DNA from: Streptomyces sp. NBC_01231
GTDB taxonomy: Bacteria; Actinomycetota; Actinomycetes; Streptomycetales; Streptomycetaceae
Reading direction: 5' to 3'
Length of the DNA stretch: 64,000 bases
Assembly (NCBI GenBank): GCA_035999765.1
Contig: CP108521.1
Location: 9,858,001 to 9,922,000 of the forward strand
A model generated the notes under the pieces. That model saw only the letters and a list, made by a program, of their open reading frames with translations, made no database searches and was not told the origin of the DNA. Made by a program: the position numbers and the translations under genes. This document shows, piece by piece, positions 15,828-24,345 of the stretch (positions are counted from its first letter, which is position 1; each line of letters opens with the position of its first letter).

Positions 15828-17249
15828 ATGAGCGATGGTTTCCTGCTCGAATCCCTTCGCGGTGTCGACTGGGGCGTCGCCACCGCGGACGCCATCGCGG
15901 CCCCACTGCCGCCCCCGCCCGAGCGCGGCGGGCACTTCCGGCAGTGGACCGACGACATCCGGCAGCTGACCGGTGTGGTCACGGACACGCACCGGATGGT
16001 CGCCGGCTGGTCGCAGCTCCAGCCCGACGGGCCCGGCAGCTGGGACGAAGAGGCCCTGGACCGCTGCGACCGCGCGCTCGACACCCTGCTCGCGCAGGGG
16101 ACGCGCCCCAGCCTCACCCTGCTCGACCGCTCACTGCCGCCGTGGCTGGACGACGAGGGCGGCTGGCTCGCCCGCGACACCGCCGAACACTTCGCGGCAT
16201 ACGCCGCCGAGCTGGGCCGTCGCTTCGGCGACCGGGTGGAGCGCTGGATCACCTCCACCGACCTGGCCGGTCCCACACTCGCTGACCATGTGGCCGGCAT
16301 GTACTCCCCGGGCCGGGGTGTCGGCAGGGCCGGACTGGCCGCGGTCCACCACATCCTGCTCGCCAACGGGCTCGCGACCCAGGCCCTGAGGGCCGTCGGC
16401 GCCCAGGGCCGGATCGGCACCACGGTCACCCTCGTCGGCGGCTACCCCGCCACCGAGGACCCCTACGACCGCCTCGCCCTGGAGCGCCTGGAGAGCTGGA
16501 CCAACCGCCTCTTCCTCGACCCCCTCCTGCTCGGCGAGCACATGGTGACCGAGGACGACGCCGTTCCCGTCGCGGACACCGGCTGCGTACGCCCCGGTGA
16601 CCTGGAGGTCATCGCCACCGCCCAGGACCTGCTGGGCCTGTCCTGGCACACCCCGTTCCGGGTCACCGCCCCGGAGAACCTGCCCCGCGTCCTGCCGACA
16701 GCGAAGTGCCTCGGCGCCCTCAACGAGGTGAACCGGCTGCTCGTCGGCCTCGGCTTCGCCATCGTTCCCTTCGACGAGGTGGAGACGACGGCGTACGGCT
16801 GGCCCATCATCCCGGAAGGTCTCGCCGACGCCGTCGGGGGCCTCCACGACCTCTACGGGGACCTGCTGCCACCCCTGTCGATCATCGACAACGGCATGGG
16901 CGACCTGGACCTGGTCGACGAGTCGGGACGCAGTGACGACACCCGGCGTCGGGCTCTGCTGCGAGCCCGCCTCACCTGGCTGGGGCGACTCGTCGTGGCC
17001 GGGGTGAACGTCTGCGGCTACGAGTACTGGTCGGTGCTCGACAACCTGGAGGCGAAGTTCCGCTACACCCGTCTCTACGCGATGGCCGTGCCGGACCACG
17101 AGCCCCCGCCGCGCCCCTCGATCCCGTCGGACTGGGTGCGCGGGGGAGTGTTCGCCCACCCCGACGCCGTCGTCCTCGGCGAGGGCCGCGCGGCCGGGCT
17201 GACCCTGGTGCCGGCCGCCGCCCGGACTCAGAGGGTGTCGTCCCCGTAG
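15828..17249 (+). CDS. GH1-fold (beta-glucosidase-like) protein, both catalytic Glu replaced
   Basis: 473 residues, a length typical of glycoside hydrolase family 1. Family landmarks are clear: GVDWGVATAD near the N-terminus, GGWLARDTAEHFAAYAAEL, RFGDRVERWIT, AVHHILLANGLATQALR and YWSVLDNLE near the C-terminus. The acid/base motif TLNEP reads TSTDL (Asp145), and the nucleophile motif ITENG reads IIDNG (Asp354). The sugar-binding Gln of QIEG, the HW pair and the Trp of NFEW are also lost. Retaining glycosidase activity of the normal kind is therefore unlikely. It lies among acyl-CoA genes and overlaps the convergent MaoC gene by 22 bp. It could be a binding protein, a scaffold or an enzyme with new chemistry. 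The ATG at 15828 is preferred; a TTG at 15807 is possible. Confidence 0.8.
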   Translation: MSDGFLLESLRGVDWGVATADAIAAPLPPPPERGGHFRQWTDDIRQLTGVVTDTHRMVAGWSQLQPDGPGSWDEEALDRCDRALDTLLAQGTRPSLTLLDRSLPPWLDDEGGWLARDTAEHFAAYAAELGRRFGDRVERWITSTDLAGPTLADHVAGMYSPGRGVGRAGLAAVHHILLANGLATQALRAVGAQGRIGTTVTLVGGYPATEDPYDRLALERLESWTNRLFLDPLLLGEHMVTEDDAVPVADTGCVRPGDLEVIATAQDLLGLSWHTPFRVTAPENLPRVLPTAKCLGALNEVNRLLVGLGFAIVPFDEVETTAYGWPIIPEGLADAVGGLHDLYGDLLPPLSIIDNGMGDLDLVDESGRSDDTRRRALLRARLTWLGRLVVAGVNVCGYEYWSVLDNLEAKFRYTRLYAMAVPDHEPPPRPSIPSDWVRGGVFAHPDAVVLGEGRAAGLTLVPAAARTQRVSSP

Positions 17250-17740
17250 TCCTTGCCCCGGATCAGCCGCACCGGTGTGTAGACCAGCACGTCCTCGTCA
17301 TGCTGGTTGCGCACGGTGATCCGGCTGGTGACCACGCCCCGGCCGGGCCTGCTGGACGGCCGGGAGCCGGTGGTCTCCACCACGGCGTACAGCGTGTCGC
17401 CGACGTACACCGGGCCCCGCACGGTCAGCTCCATGTGCAGGAAGGCGAGGCCGGTGCCGTGCAGCGCGTTCGTCTGCAGGACGAGTCCTTCGGCGATGCA
17501 GTACGTCAGCGCGCCCGGGACCAGCCGGCCGGTGTAACCACCTTCCGCGGCGTGTGAGGCGTCCCAGAAGAGCGGCTCGTTGAAACCGCCCCAGGTGATG
17601 AAGTTGACCAGGTCGGTCTCGGTGATGGTGCGGCGGGCGGTCCGGAAGATCTGCCCTTCCGGCATCTCCTCGTAGGTCATCCCCCTGACCAGCGGAGGGA
17701 TCTCGGTAGTGGTGTACTCCGTGGTGTACTCCGACGTCAT
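17228..17740 (-). CDS. MaoC-like hotdog protein
   Basis: 170 residues from the ATG at 17738-17740, which follows GAGGAG; longer upstream starts run into the decamer repeats. It has a hotdog fold of the MaoC dehydratase group (RTITETDLVNFITWGG; GRLVPGALTYCIAEGLV; VYVGDTLYAVVETTGSRPS). The hydratase motif GDxNPxHxD reads GGFNEPLFWD, so the catalytic Asp/His pair is not standard. It may hydrate 2-enoyl-CoA as part of a heteromer, or be a non-catalytic subunit. It is downstream of the crotonase at 17834 and its 3' end overlaps the GH1-fold gene. Confidence 0.82.
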   Translation of the reverse strand: MTSEYTTEYTTTEIPPLVRGMTYEEMPEGQIFRTARRTITETDLVNFITWGGFNEPLFWDASHAAEGGYTGRLVPGALTYCIAEGLVLQTNALHGTGLAFLHMELTVRGPVYVGDTLYAVVETTGSRPSSRPGRGVVTSRITVRNQHDEDVLVYTPVRLIRGKDYGDDTL

Positions 17741-17790
17741 CGCGGGCTCCTCAAGCATCGGTGGGTATCCGTGGTGGCGGTGGTGTCCGT

Positions 17791-17830
17791 GGCATGCGTG
17801 GGCATGCGTGGGCATGCGTGGGCATGCGTG
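17791..17830. repeat. Four perfect tandem copies of the decamer GGCATGCGTG
   Basis: The copies are at 17791-17800, 17801-17810, 17811-17820 and 17821-17830, with diverged copies just upstream. Each unit holds the palindrome GCATGC. They fill the gap between the minus-strand crotonase and MaoC genes. They could be a slippage-prone spacer or a binding array; no function can be read directly. Confidence 0.85.
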
Positions 17831-17833
17831 GGC

Positions 17834-18655
17834 TCAGAGGTCGATCGGGTGCTTGTCGGCCACACCCTCGAAGTCAGGTGCGCGCTTCTCGCGATGGGCG
17901 GCGAGACCTTCGACGACCTCGTGACCCGCGAACCCGAAGAACTCCAGCCCCAGCGAGGCCTCGAAGATCGGCTGGGCCGAGCGGTACCAGTGGTTGAGGG
18001 ACCGCTTGGTCCAGCTGATCGCACTGGCGGGGCCGGCGGCCAGAGCGGTCGCCACCCGCAGTCCCTCCGCGTGGACCTCGCCGTCGTCCACGCACTTCGA
18101 CACCAGCCCGATCCGCTCGGCCTCCTCGCCGGTGAGCGTCTCGCAGGTCAGCAGGTAGTACTTCGCCTTGGCCATGCCGCACAGCAGTGGCCAGCAGATC
18201 GCGGCGTGGTCACCGGCGGCGACCCCGAGGCGGGTGTGCCCGTCGACGATCTTCGCCCTGCGTCCGGCGATGGAGATGTCCGCGAGCATGCCGATGACCA
18301 GGCCCGCGCCGACCGCGGGCCCGTGGATCGCGGAGACCACCGGCTTGGAGCAGTTGGTCACCCCGTAGACCATGTCCCGGGCCTCACGCATCACCCGGGC
18401 GCGGACCGCGTAGTCCTCGGTCATGGCCTCGATGGAGTCGAAGGTCCCGCCCGCCGAGAAGGCCTTGCCCGCCCCCTGCACAAGCACCGCGCGCGTCTGC
18501 GGGTCCCGGTCGACGACCGGCCACACATCGGCGAGCTCGCCGTGCATCCGCGGGTCCACGGCGTTGAGGTTCGGGGCGTCGAGCACGATACGGAGCACGC
18601 CCGGCGCGGGCCGCTCGAAGGTCAGGCTCGTGAACGGGGCGTAGATATCGGTCAC
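17834..18655 (-). CDS. Enoyl-CoA hydratase/isomerase family (crotonase) 3
   Basis: 273 residues, GTG start behind AGGAG. Motifs are [14 protein letters not shown] and [16 protein letters not shown]. As in crotonase 1, the two hydratase Glu sites are absent ([14 protein letters not shown]) and LGVAAGDHA supplies an Asp, so the two are likely paralogues with the same unusual chemistry. The stretch before the first strand also lacks the normal NRP motif (LDAPNLNAV). It is first in a minus operon with the MaoC-like gene and divergent from the dehydrogenase at 18764. Confidence 0.87.
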   Translation of the reverse strand: MTDIYAPFTSLTFERPAPGVLRIVLDAPNLNAVDPRMHGELADVWPVVDRDPQTRAVLVQGAGKAFSAGGTFDSIEAMTEDYAVRARVMREARDMVYGVTNCSKPVVSAIHGPAVGAGLVIGMLADISIAGRRAKIVDGHTRLGVAAGDHAAICWPLLCGMAKAKYYLLTCETLTGEEAERIGLVSKCVDDGEVHAEGLRVATALAAGPASAISWTKRSLNHWYRSAQPIFEASLGLEFFGFAGHEVVEGLAAHREKRAPDFEGVADKHPIDL

Positions 18656-18670
18656 GTCGCGCTCCTGGTG

Positions 18671-18703
18671 TATTCAGTGTGGATACTATAATTATCTAAC
18701 TGT
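18671..18703. promoter_or_regulatory. Divergent promoter/operator island g
   Basis: TATTCAGT (18671-18678) and TATAATTATCTAACTGT (18687-18703) are both repeated exactly, with the same 8-bp gap, at 29983-29990 and 29999-30015. In both places the gene read leftward starts shortly after. TATAAT/TATAGT-like boxes can serve as -10 elements for either strand. Confidence 0.7.
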
Positions 18704-18763
18704 ATCGAGCGGCGAGCGGCAAGCGGTCGGCAAGCGCGGCCCACCGAGGACGGGAAGCCCGGC

Positions 18764-19882
18764 ATGGATCTCACCTTCAGCGAGGAACAGGACGAACTAC
18801 GCAAGGTCGTACGCTCGTTCCTCGCCAAGCACTCCGACGAGGCGGACGTGCGCCGTCTGGCCGCCGACCCGCACGGCTACGACGGGGTCGTGTGGCGGCG
18901 GATGGCCACGGAACTCGGCCTGCAGGGACTCGCCGTGCCGGAGGAGTACGGCGGCTTCGGCTTCGGCTACGTCGACCTCGGCATCGTCTTCGAGGAGGCG
19001 GGCCGCGCCCTGCTGGGCGGGCCGTACTTCGCCACCGTCGCCCTGGCCGCCGAGGCCCTGCTGCGCTGCGACGACGCACAGGCCCGACGCGATCTGCTGC
19101 CGGGCATCGCGGCCGGCGAGACGGTGGCCACACTGGCGCTCACCGAGGAGTCCGGCCGCTGGGACGAGCCGGGCATCCGGCTCACCGCCCACGACCGGGC
19201 GGGCGGATGGCGGCTGACCGGCGCCAAGACCTACGTCCCCGACGGCCACCTCGCCGACCTGCTCCTGGTCGCCGCCCGCACCCTGGGCGGCATCAGCCTC
19301 TTCGCGGTCGAAGCCGACGCACCGGGCCTCGCCCGCACCCCCCTGCCCACCCTCGACCAGACCCGCAAGCAGGCCCGGCTGGAGTTCACGGACACTCCCG
19401 CACGCCTGCTCGGCACCGAGGGCACGGCATGGCCCGCCCTCGAACGCACCCTCGCCACCGCCTCCGTCCTGCTCGCCGCCGAACAGGTCGGGGGAGCGGC
19501 CGCCGCGCTGGACGCCGCCGTGGACTACGCCGGGATCCGGGTGCAGTACGGACGGCCCATCGGCTCGTTCCAGGGGATCAAGCACAAGTGCGCCGACATG
19601 CTGGTGGAGATCGAGTCCGCCCGCTCGGCCGCGTACGGCGGACTGTGGGCCCTGGACGCGGACGACGAGGCGGAGATCGCGATCGCGGCCGCCCTCGCCC
19701 AGGCCTTCTGCTCGGAGACGTTCACCCGGGTCGCCGCCGACAACATCCAGGTCCACGGCGGAATCGGCTTCACCTGGGAACACCCCGCCCACCTGTACTT
19801 CAAGCGGGCCAAGAGTTCCGAGATGCTGCTCGGTACCCCGTCGTACCACCGGGAGCTGCTCGCCGCCCGGATCGGCATCTGA
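18764..19882 (+). CDS. Acyl-CoA dehydrogenase subunit (FadE28/ChsE1-like)
   Basis: 372 residues. Key blocks are LALTEESGRWDEPG, YAGIRVQYGRPIGSFQGIKHK and GGIGFTWEHPAHLYFKRAKSSE. It is paralogous to the protein at 12742. The next gene (19956) encodes the complementary subunit type, so the two should form an alpha2beta2 enzyme with composite FAD sites, as described for ChsE1-ChsE2 and FadE26-FadE27. Such enzymes act on bulky CoA thioesters. It is first in a plus-strand operon to 22401. Confidence 0.9.
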   Translation: MDLTFSEEQDELRKVVRSFLAKHSDEADVRRLAADPHGYDGVVWRRMATELGLQGLAVPEEYGGFGFGYVDLGIVFEEAGRALLGGPYFATVALAAEALLRCDDAQARRDLLPGIAAGETVATLALTEESGRWDEPGIRLTAHDRAGGWRLTGAKTYVPDGHLADLLLVAARTLGGISLFAVEADAPGLARTPLPTLDQTRKQARLEFTDTPARLLGTEGTAWPALERTLATASVLLAAEQVGGAAAALDAAVDYAGIRVQYGRPIGSFQGIKHKCADMLVEIESARSAAYGGLWALDADDEAEIAIAAALAQAFCSETFTRVAADNIQVHGGIGFTWEHPAHLYFKRAKSSEMLLGTPSYHRELLAARIGI

Positions 19883-19891
19883 GACCAGACA

Positions 19892-19943
19892 CCCCAGACC
19901 TCCAGCCCCCAGATCCCCCAGACCCCCAGACCCCCAGACCCAG
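19892..19943. repeat. C-rich tandem CCCCAGA-type repeats
   Basis: The 73-bp spacer between the two dehydrogenase genes consists largely of iterations of CCCCCAGA with small variations, ending just before an AAGAAG ribosome site. It looks like replication slippage and has no coding content. Confidence 0.7.
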
Positions 19944-19955
19944 AAAGAAGCAGAC

Positions 19956-21134
19956 ATGGAAGTGGACTTCGGGCCCGCGGTACGCGACTTCCGCGACGAG
20001 CTGCGGGACTGGCTGGCGGACCACCTGGTGGGGGAGTTCGCCGATCACCGGGGCGTGGGCGGCCCCACCGACGGCGCGGCCTGGGAGGTCCGCCTCGCCT
20101 GGGACCGCGAACTGTCCGCCGGGAACTGGCTGGGCGTCGGCTGGCCCCGGGAGTACGGCGGACGCGGACTCGGACTCCTTGAGGAGATCGTCTTCGAGTA
20201 CGAATACGCCCGGGCGAACGCCCCCTACCGGGCCACGGTCAACGCCCTCGACCTGCTCGGTCCGATGCTCCTCAAGGTGGGCGGGGAAACGCAGAAGAAG
20301 CGCTTCCTGCCGCCGATCCTCGCCGTCGAGGAACTGTGGGGTCAGGGCTTCAGCGAACCCGGCGCCGGTTCCGACCTGGCGTCGGTCCGCACCCGGGCCG
20401 ATCGTGACGGCGACAGCTGGGTGGTCAACGGACAGAAGGTGTGGACGTCCTTCGGCATGCACGCAGACTGGCTGTACGTCCTCACCCGCACCGACCCCCA
20501 GTCCGTGCGGCACAAGGGCCTGACCATGCTGCTCCTGCCCACCGACCAGCCGGGCGTCGAGATCCGCCCCATCCGCAACCTCGCCGGCCAGGACGAGTTC
20601 GCCGAGGTCTTCCTCTCCGACGCGCGCACCGGCGCCGACATGGTCGTCGGTGAGGTCGGGCAGGGCTGGCGCACGGCCATGGCCACCCTCGGCATCGAAC
20701 GCGGCACCACGCTCCTTCCCCAGCAGCTCACCTTCGAGCGGGAGGCCGAGGCGGTGATCGACCTGGCCCGGGACCGGGGCGCGCTCGACGACCCGATGCT
20801 GCGCCGCCGGATCGTGGACGCCTGGATCTCCGTACGCATCATGCGCACCACCAACCTGCGCACCCTCGCCGAACTGACCGCGGGCCGCACCCCCGGCGCA
20901 CAGGCCACCACGGCCAAGCTGTACGCCTCGACCCGTCACCAGCAACTCGGCCAGCTGGCAACGGAGTTGGCAGGTCCCGCCGGACAGGTCGTCGGCGAGG
21001 ACTACGGCCTGGACACCCGTCAGCGCTCCTTCCTGCTCGCCCTGGCGGAGACGATCTACGGCGGATCCAGCGAGATCCAGCGCAACATCATCGGGGAACA
21101 GCTCCTCGGCCTGCCGAAGGAGCCCCGGCCATGA
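19956..21134 (+). CDS. Acyl-CoA dehydrogenase catalytic subunit (FadE26/27-like)
   Basis: 392 residues. Motifs are GQGFSEPGAGSDLAS, WVVNGQKVWTSFG and the C-terminal IYGGSSEIQRNIIGEQ. The catalytic Glu is probably in LGIERGTT, the position used by heteromeric sterol-type enzymes. It pairs with the upstream subunit at 18764. The start of the SnoaL-like gene overlaps its end by 4 bp. Confidence 0.92.
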   Translation: MEVDFGPAVRDFRDELRDWLADHLVGEFADHRGVGGPTDGAAWEVRLAWDRELSAGNWLGVGWPREYGGRGLGLLEEIVFEYEYARANAPYRATVNALDLLGPMLLKVGGETQKKRFLPPILAVEELWGQGFSEPGAGSDLASVRTRADRDGDSWVVNGQKVWTSFGMHADWLYVLTRTDPQSVRHKGLTMLLLPTDQPGVEIRPIRNLAGQDEFAEVFLSDARTGADMVVGEVGQGWRTAMATLGIERGTTLLPQQLTFEREAEAVIDLARDRGALDDPMLRRRIVDAWISVRIMRTTNLRTLAELTAGRTPGAQATTAKLYASTRHQQLGQLATELAGPAGQVVGEDYGLDTRQRSFLLALAETIYGGSSEIQRNIIGEQLLGLPKEPRP

Positions 21135-21646
21135 CATCGCTCGAGGACCGCGTCGAACGCATCGAGTCGCAGCTGGCCATCCAGCAACTGCCCGTCCGTT
21201 ACGCGCTCGCCGTGGACGCCCGTGACCTCGACGCCTGGGTGGGCTGTTTCCGTCCCGATGTGGACATGGGGCGCCACGGCCGCGGCCGGGAGGTGCTGCG
21301 GGCCCACATCGAGCCCCTCGTGCGAGGCTTCAGGCGGTCGGTCCACCAGATCTGCGGCCACCGGGTCGAGTTCACGGGTCCCGACACCGCGACCGGTTCC
21401 GTCTACTGCCGTGCCGAGCACGAGGTGGGGGAGCGGTGGATCGTCATGGCCATCCGCTATCTCGACGAGTACGCGCGCGTGGACGGCGAGTGGTACTTCT
21501 CCCGGCGCCGCGAGCAGCACTGGTACGCGGCCGATGTCACCGAGCGGCCCCAGGCAGTGGGATTCAACGGCTGGAAGGAGGGATCCGGCGAACCGGTGCT
21601 ACCGGACGCGTTTCCCTCCTGGGCGGCCTTCTGGAAGGAGACGTGA
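21131..21646 (+). CDS. SnoaL/NTF2-like protein
   Basis: 171 residues with an NTF2-like cone fold (LEDRVERIESQLAIQQLPVRYALAVDARDLDAWVGCF; WYFSRRREQHWYAADV). Proteins of this type are isomerases, cyclases, dehydratases or small-molecule binders. It overlaps the dehydrogenase by 4 bp and the SDR by 1 bp, so it is translated with a redox pair. A ketosteroid-isomerase-like or dehydratase role on a polycyclic acid is possible but not shown. Confidence 0.85.
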   Translation: MTSLEDRVERIESQLAIQQLPVRYALAVDARDLDAWVGCFRPDVDMGRHGRGREVLRAHIEPLVRGFRRSVHQICGHRVEFTGPDTATGSVYCRAEHEVGERWIVMAIRYLDEYARVDGEWYFSRRREQHWYAADVTERPQAVGFNGWKEGSGEPVLPDAFPSWAAFWKET

Positions 21647-22401
21647 TGGCACGGTTGTCCGGAAAGACAGCGCTGGTCACCGGTGGAGGACAGGGCGTGG
21701 GGCGCGGTATCGCGCTCGCGCTGGCAGCCGAGGGAGCGGCCGTCGCGATCACCGGCCGGACCGAGAGCAAGCTGAAGGACACGGCGGGGGAGATCGCCGA
21801 GCGCGGCGGGCGGGCGCTCACCGTCGTCGGGGACGTCGGGGAGCGAGACGACGTCGACCGTATGGTGGCCGAGACGGTCCGGGAGTTCGGCGGGCTCGAC
21901 GTGCTCGTCAACAACGCGCAGAGCTCCGTGCAGCGTCGGCTGGAGGAGACGTCGTACGACGATGTCGAACTCACGTACCGCAGTGGCCCGTTGGCCGCCT
22001 TCCACGCGATGCTGGCAGCCCTGCCCCACCTGAAGGCCAGCCGGGGCAGCGTGGTGAACCTCGGCTCCTCGGCCGCGGTGCAGGGAGAGGTGACCTTCGG
22101 GGCGTACGCGATGGCCAAGGAGGCGGTCCGGGGACTGACCCGGGTGGCCGCGCGGGAGTGGGGCGCGTACGGGATCCGGGTGAACGTCGTCTGCCCTGCC
22201 GCGCTGAGCCCCGCGGCGGAGGCGTTCTTCGCCGATCACCCCGAGAAGGCCGAACACGTGCTGGCCGGCATCCCGTTGGGTCGCATGGGCGACCCGGAGG
22301 CGGACATCGGCCGGGCGGTGGCCGCGCTGGTCAGTGACGACATGGCCTATCTGACGGGAGCGACCCTGATGCTGGAGGGCGGGCGGACCCTGATCGGCTG
22401 A
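21646..22401 (+). CDS. SDR-family oxidoreductase
   Basis: 251 residues from the ATG at 21646 (TGATG overlap with the previous gene). It has the cofactor motif TGGGQGVG, NNAQ in place of NNAG, catalytic Ser in NLGSSAAVQG and YAMAK. An Arg after the second strand (TGRTESK) suggests NADPH. It is the last gene of the operon; a short GC hairpin follows. A 3-hydroxyacyl-CoA or ketone redox step is the likely role. Confidence 0.88.
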   Translation: MARLSGKTALVTGGGQGVGRGIALALAAEGAAVAITGRTESKLKDTAGEIAERGGRALTVVGDVGERDDVDRMVAETVREFGGLDVLVNNAQSSVQRRLEETSYDDVELTYRSGPLAAFHAMLAALPHLKASRGSVVNLGSSAAVQGEVTFGAYAMAKEAVRGLTRVAAREWGAYGIRVNVVCPAALSPAAEAFFADHPEKAEHVLAGIPLGRMGDPEADIGRAVAALVSDDMAYLTGATLMLEGGRTLIG

Positions 22402-22429
22402 GGCGGAGCGTCAGGCCGAAGCGGGGCCC

Positions 22430-22446
22430 GGGGGCGGGCAGCCCCC
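22430..22446. terminator. Possible bidirectional terminator
   Basis: GGGGGC-GGGCA-GCCCCC forms a 6-bp stem in the 105-bp gap between the convergent SDR and CaiB genes. The stem is short, so this is only a suggestion. Confidence 0.35.
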
Positions 22447-22506
22447 AGGTAGGGGACGGGAAGGGGCGGCGGGGTCGAGACCCTGTCACGCGCACCCCCG
22501 CTCACC

Positions 22507-23703
22507 TCACACGACGCCCCGCCCCCGCAGCTCCGAGAACCGTTCCTCCGTCACCCCGGCAAGCCTGCCGAGTACGTCAGCCGTGTGCTGCCCCAGCCTC
22601 GGCGGCGGCACATAGCCCTCGACCGGCGTCGCCGTGAACCGGATCGGATTGGCCAGCAGCGGCATCCGTCCCGACACCGGGTCGTCGACCTCGACCAGCA
22701 TCTCCCGGTGCTGTATCTGCGGATCGGCGAAGACCTCGGGCATCTCGTTGTACGGGCCTGCCGGGACGTCGTGTTCGTCGAGGACCGTCAGCCATGCGTC
22801 CCGGGTCCGGGTGCGCAGGATCGCCTCCAGCACCGGCAGGATCTCCTCGCGGTGGGTGATCCGGGCGGAGGTCGTCGCGAACCGCTCGTCCTGGAGCAGC
22901 TCGGTGCGGTCGGCCGCCGCGCAGAACGCGGCGAACTGCTTGTCGTTGCCCGCGACCAGGAAGAGCGGCTTGTCCTCGCACATGAAGGCCTGGGAGGGGA
23001 TCCCGCCGTACCCGCCGTTGCCGCGCCGCTGCGGCACCTCTCCGGAGACCAGGTAGTTCATCGCGAAGTGCGACAGCGAGGCCAGACCGCAGTCCAGCAG
23101 CGACAGGTCGATGAACTGGCCCTCGCCGGTCATGTCACGGTGTCGCAGCGCCGCCAGCACGGCCGTGGAGGCGTACAGCCCCGTGAGGATGTCGACCATG
23201 CTGACGCCGACCTTCATCGGCTCCTCGGGGTGTCCGGAGACGCTCATCATCCCGGACATGGCCTGGAAGATGCCGTCGTATCCGGGGCGTTCGGCGTACG
23301 GCCCGGTCTGGCCGAAGCCCGTCACGGAGAGGTAGACCAGCCTCGGGTCGAGTTCCCGCAGGCTCTCGTGGTCGAGGCCGTACTTCGCCAGCGTCCCGGC
23401 GCGGAAGTTCTCGACCACCACGTCCGACCGGGCGGCAAGGGCGCGGATCAGCTCCTGCCCCTCGGCGGTGGCGTGGTTGACGGTGACCGACTGCTTGTTG
23501 CGGTTGCAGGAGAGGTAGAAGGCGGCGGTGTCGGTCCCGTGGGCGAACGGCGGCCCGTACGTCCGTGAGTCGTCGCCCGTTCCCGGCCGCTCCACCTTGA
23601 TCACCTCGGCGCCGAGATCGGCCAGCATCTGGGTGGCCAGAGGCGCTGCGAGGACGCGGGACAGGTCCAGGACGCGGATCCCGGCCAGGGCGGTCGACGG
23701 CAT
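22507..23703 (-). CDS. CaiB/BaiF family CoA transferase
   Basis: 398 residues from the ATG at 23701-23703, which follows GAGGGAG. It is a class III CoA transferase: RVLDLSRVLAAPLATQMLADLGAEVIKVE at the N-terminus, SVNHATAEG-like middle, and GYDGIFQAMSGMMSVSG holding the expected catalytic Asp. It moves CoA between an acyl-CoA donor and a free acid without ATP. It would activate the pathway acid or recycle CoA, which matters because one of the two acyl-CoA synthetase homologues looks defective. It is divergent from the thioesterase operon. Confidence 0.92.
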   Translation of the reverse strand: MPSTALAGIRVLDLSRVLAAPLATQMLADLGAEVIKVERPGTGDDSRTYGPPFAHGTDTAAFYLSCNRNKQSVTVNHATAEGQELIRALAARSDVVVENFRAGTLAKYGLDHESLRELDPRLVYLSVTGFGQTGPYAERPGYDGIFQAMSGMMSVSGHPEEPMKVGVSMVDILTGLYASTAVLAALRHRDMTGEGQFIDLSLLDCGLASLSHFAMNYLVSGEVPQRRGNGGYGGIPSQAFMCEDKPLFLVAGNDKQFAAFCAAADRTELLQDERFATTSARITHREEILPVLEAILRTRTRDAWLTVLDEHDVPAGPYNEMPEVFADPQIQHREMLVEVDDPVSGRMPLLANPIRFTATPVEGYVPPPRLGQHTADVLGRLAGVTEERFSELRGRGVV

Positions 23704-23730
23704 CGAGGTCTCCCTCTGTTCATGGACGGT

Positions 23731-23815
23731 CAATCAGTTATATAAATAATACATCTAGGCGAGCAGCTGCATCTCGCGTGATTGCTTCAACTATCCAATT
23801 CATGTAACTATATAG
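23731..23815. promoter_or_regulatory. Divergent promoter/operator island k, two motif sites
   Basis: The 146-bp gap has two AT-rich sites. CAATCAGTTATATA (23731-23744) matches island d in 13 of 14 positions and is close to the CaiB start. GTAACTATATAG (23804-23815) is close to the thioesterase start and resembles TATAACTA of islands a and e. One site per direction would suit independent but co-regulated promoters. Confidence 0.6.
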
Positions 23816-23849
23816 ACCGGCCGCCAGGCCGAGACCGGAGGGCGTGCTG

Positions 23850-24341
23850 ATGACCGTCGCGGCGAGGACCCTCACCGACCAGGAACAGCTGGAACGCCGG
23901 GCGTGGTTCCGGGCCCGCTGGGAGCGCGGGGTCGCCTTCAACCGCCGCTGCCGCCTCCGCGTGACGCGCTGGGACGCGGACAAGGTCGAGATCGTGCTTC
24001 CCTACGCCGAGTCCCTCTCCGCCCACGAGGACGTCTTCCACGGCGGGGTGATCGCGGCGCTCATCGACACCGCCGGCGCCGGAGCCGTGATCGCCGGGCA
24101 CGACTTCACCAAGGGAAGTCGGCTCAGCACCGTGTCGATGTCGGTGCAGTACCTCGCGCCCGCCCGGGGCCGGGAGGCCGTCGCCCACGCCCGGTGCGTG
24201 CGGCGGGGCCGCAGGGTGCACTTCGCCGACGTCGACGTGATGACCGACGGACGCATCTGCGCCCGCGGACAGGTGGTGGTGACCATCGCCGGGGAACGGC
24301 CGGGCGTCGGCGACCCCATCGAACCGCTCGACGAGGAGTGA
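23850..24341 (+). CDS. PaaI-type hotdog thioesterase
   Basis: 163 residues from the ATG at 23850, 7 nt after GGAGGG. The hotdog motif HGGVIAALIDTAG and the following STVSMSVQYLAPARG are typical of the PaaI/YbgC-like acyl-CoA thioesterases. It would release CoA from stalled or toxic intermediates. It is first in a six-gene plus-strand operon. Confidence 0.88.
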   Translation: MTVAARTLTDQEQLERRAWFRARWERGVAFNRRCRLRVTRWDADKVEIVLPYAESLSAHEDVFHGGVIAALIDTAGAGAVIAGHDFTKGSRLSTVSMSVQYLAPARGREAVAHARCVRRGRRVHFADVDVMTDGRICARGQVVVTIAGERPGVGDPIEPLDEE

Positions 24342-24345
24342 CGTG

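Noticed and set aside
17791..17830. Tandem repeats as a CRISPR array
   Set aside because: The units are 10 bp with no spacers and no cas genes are nearby.
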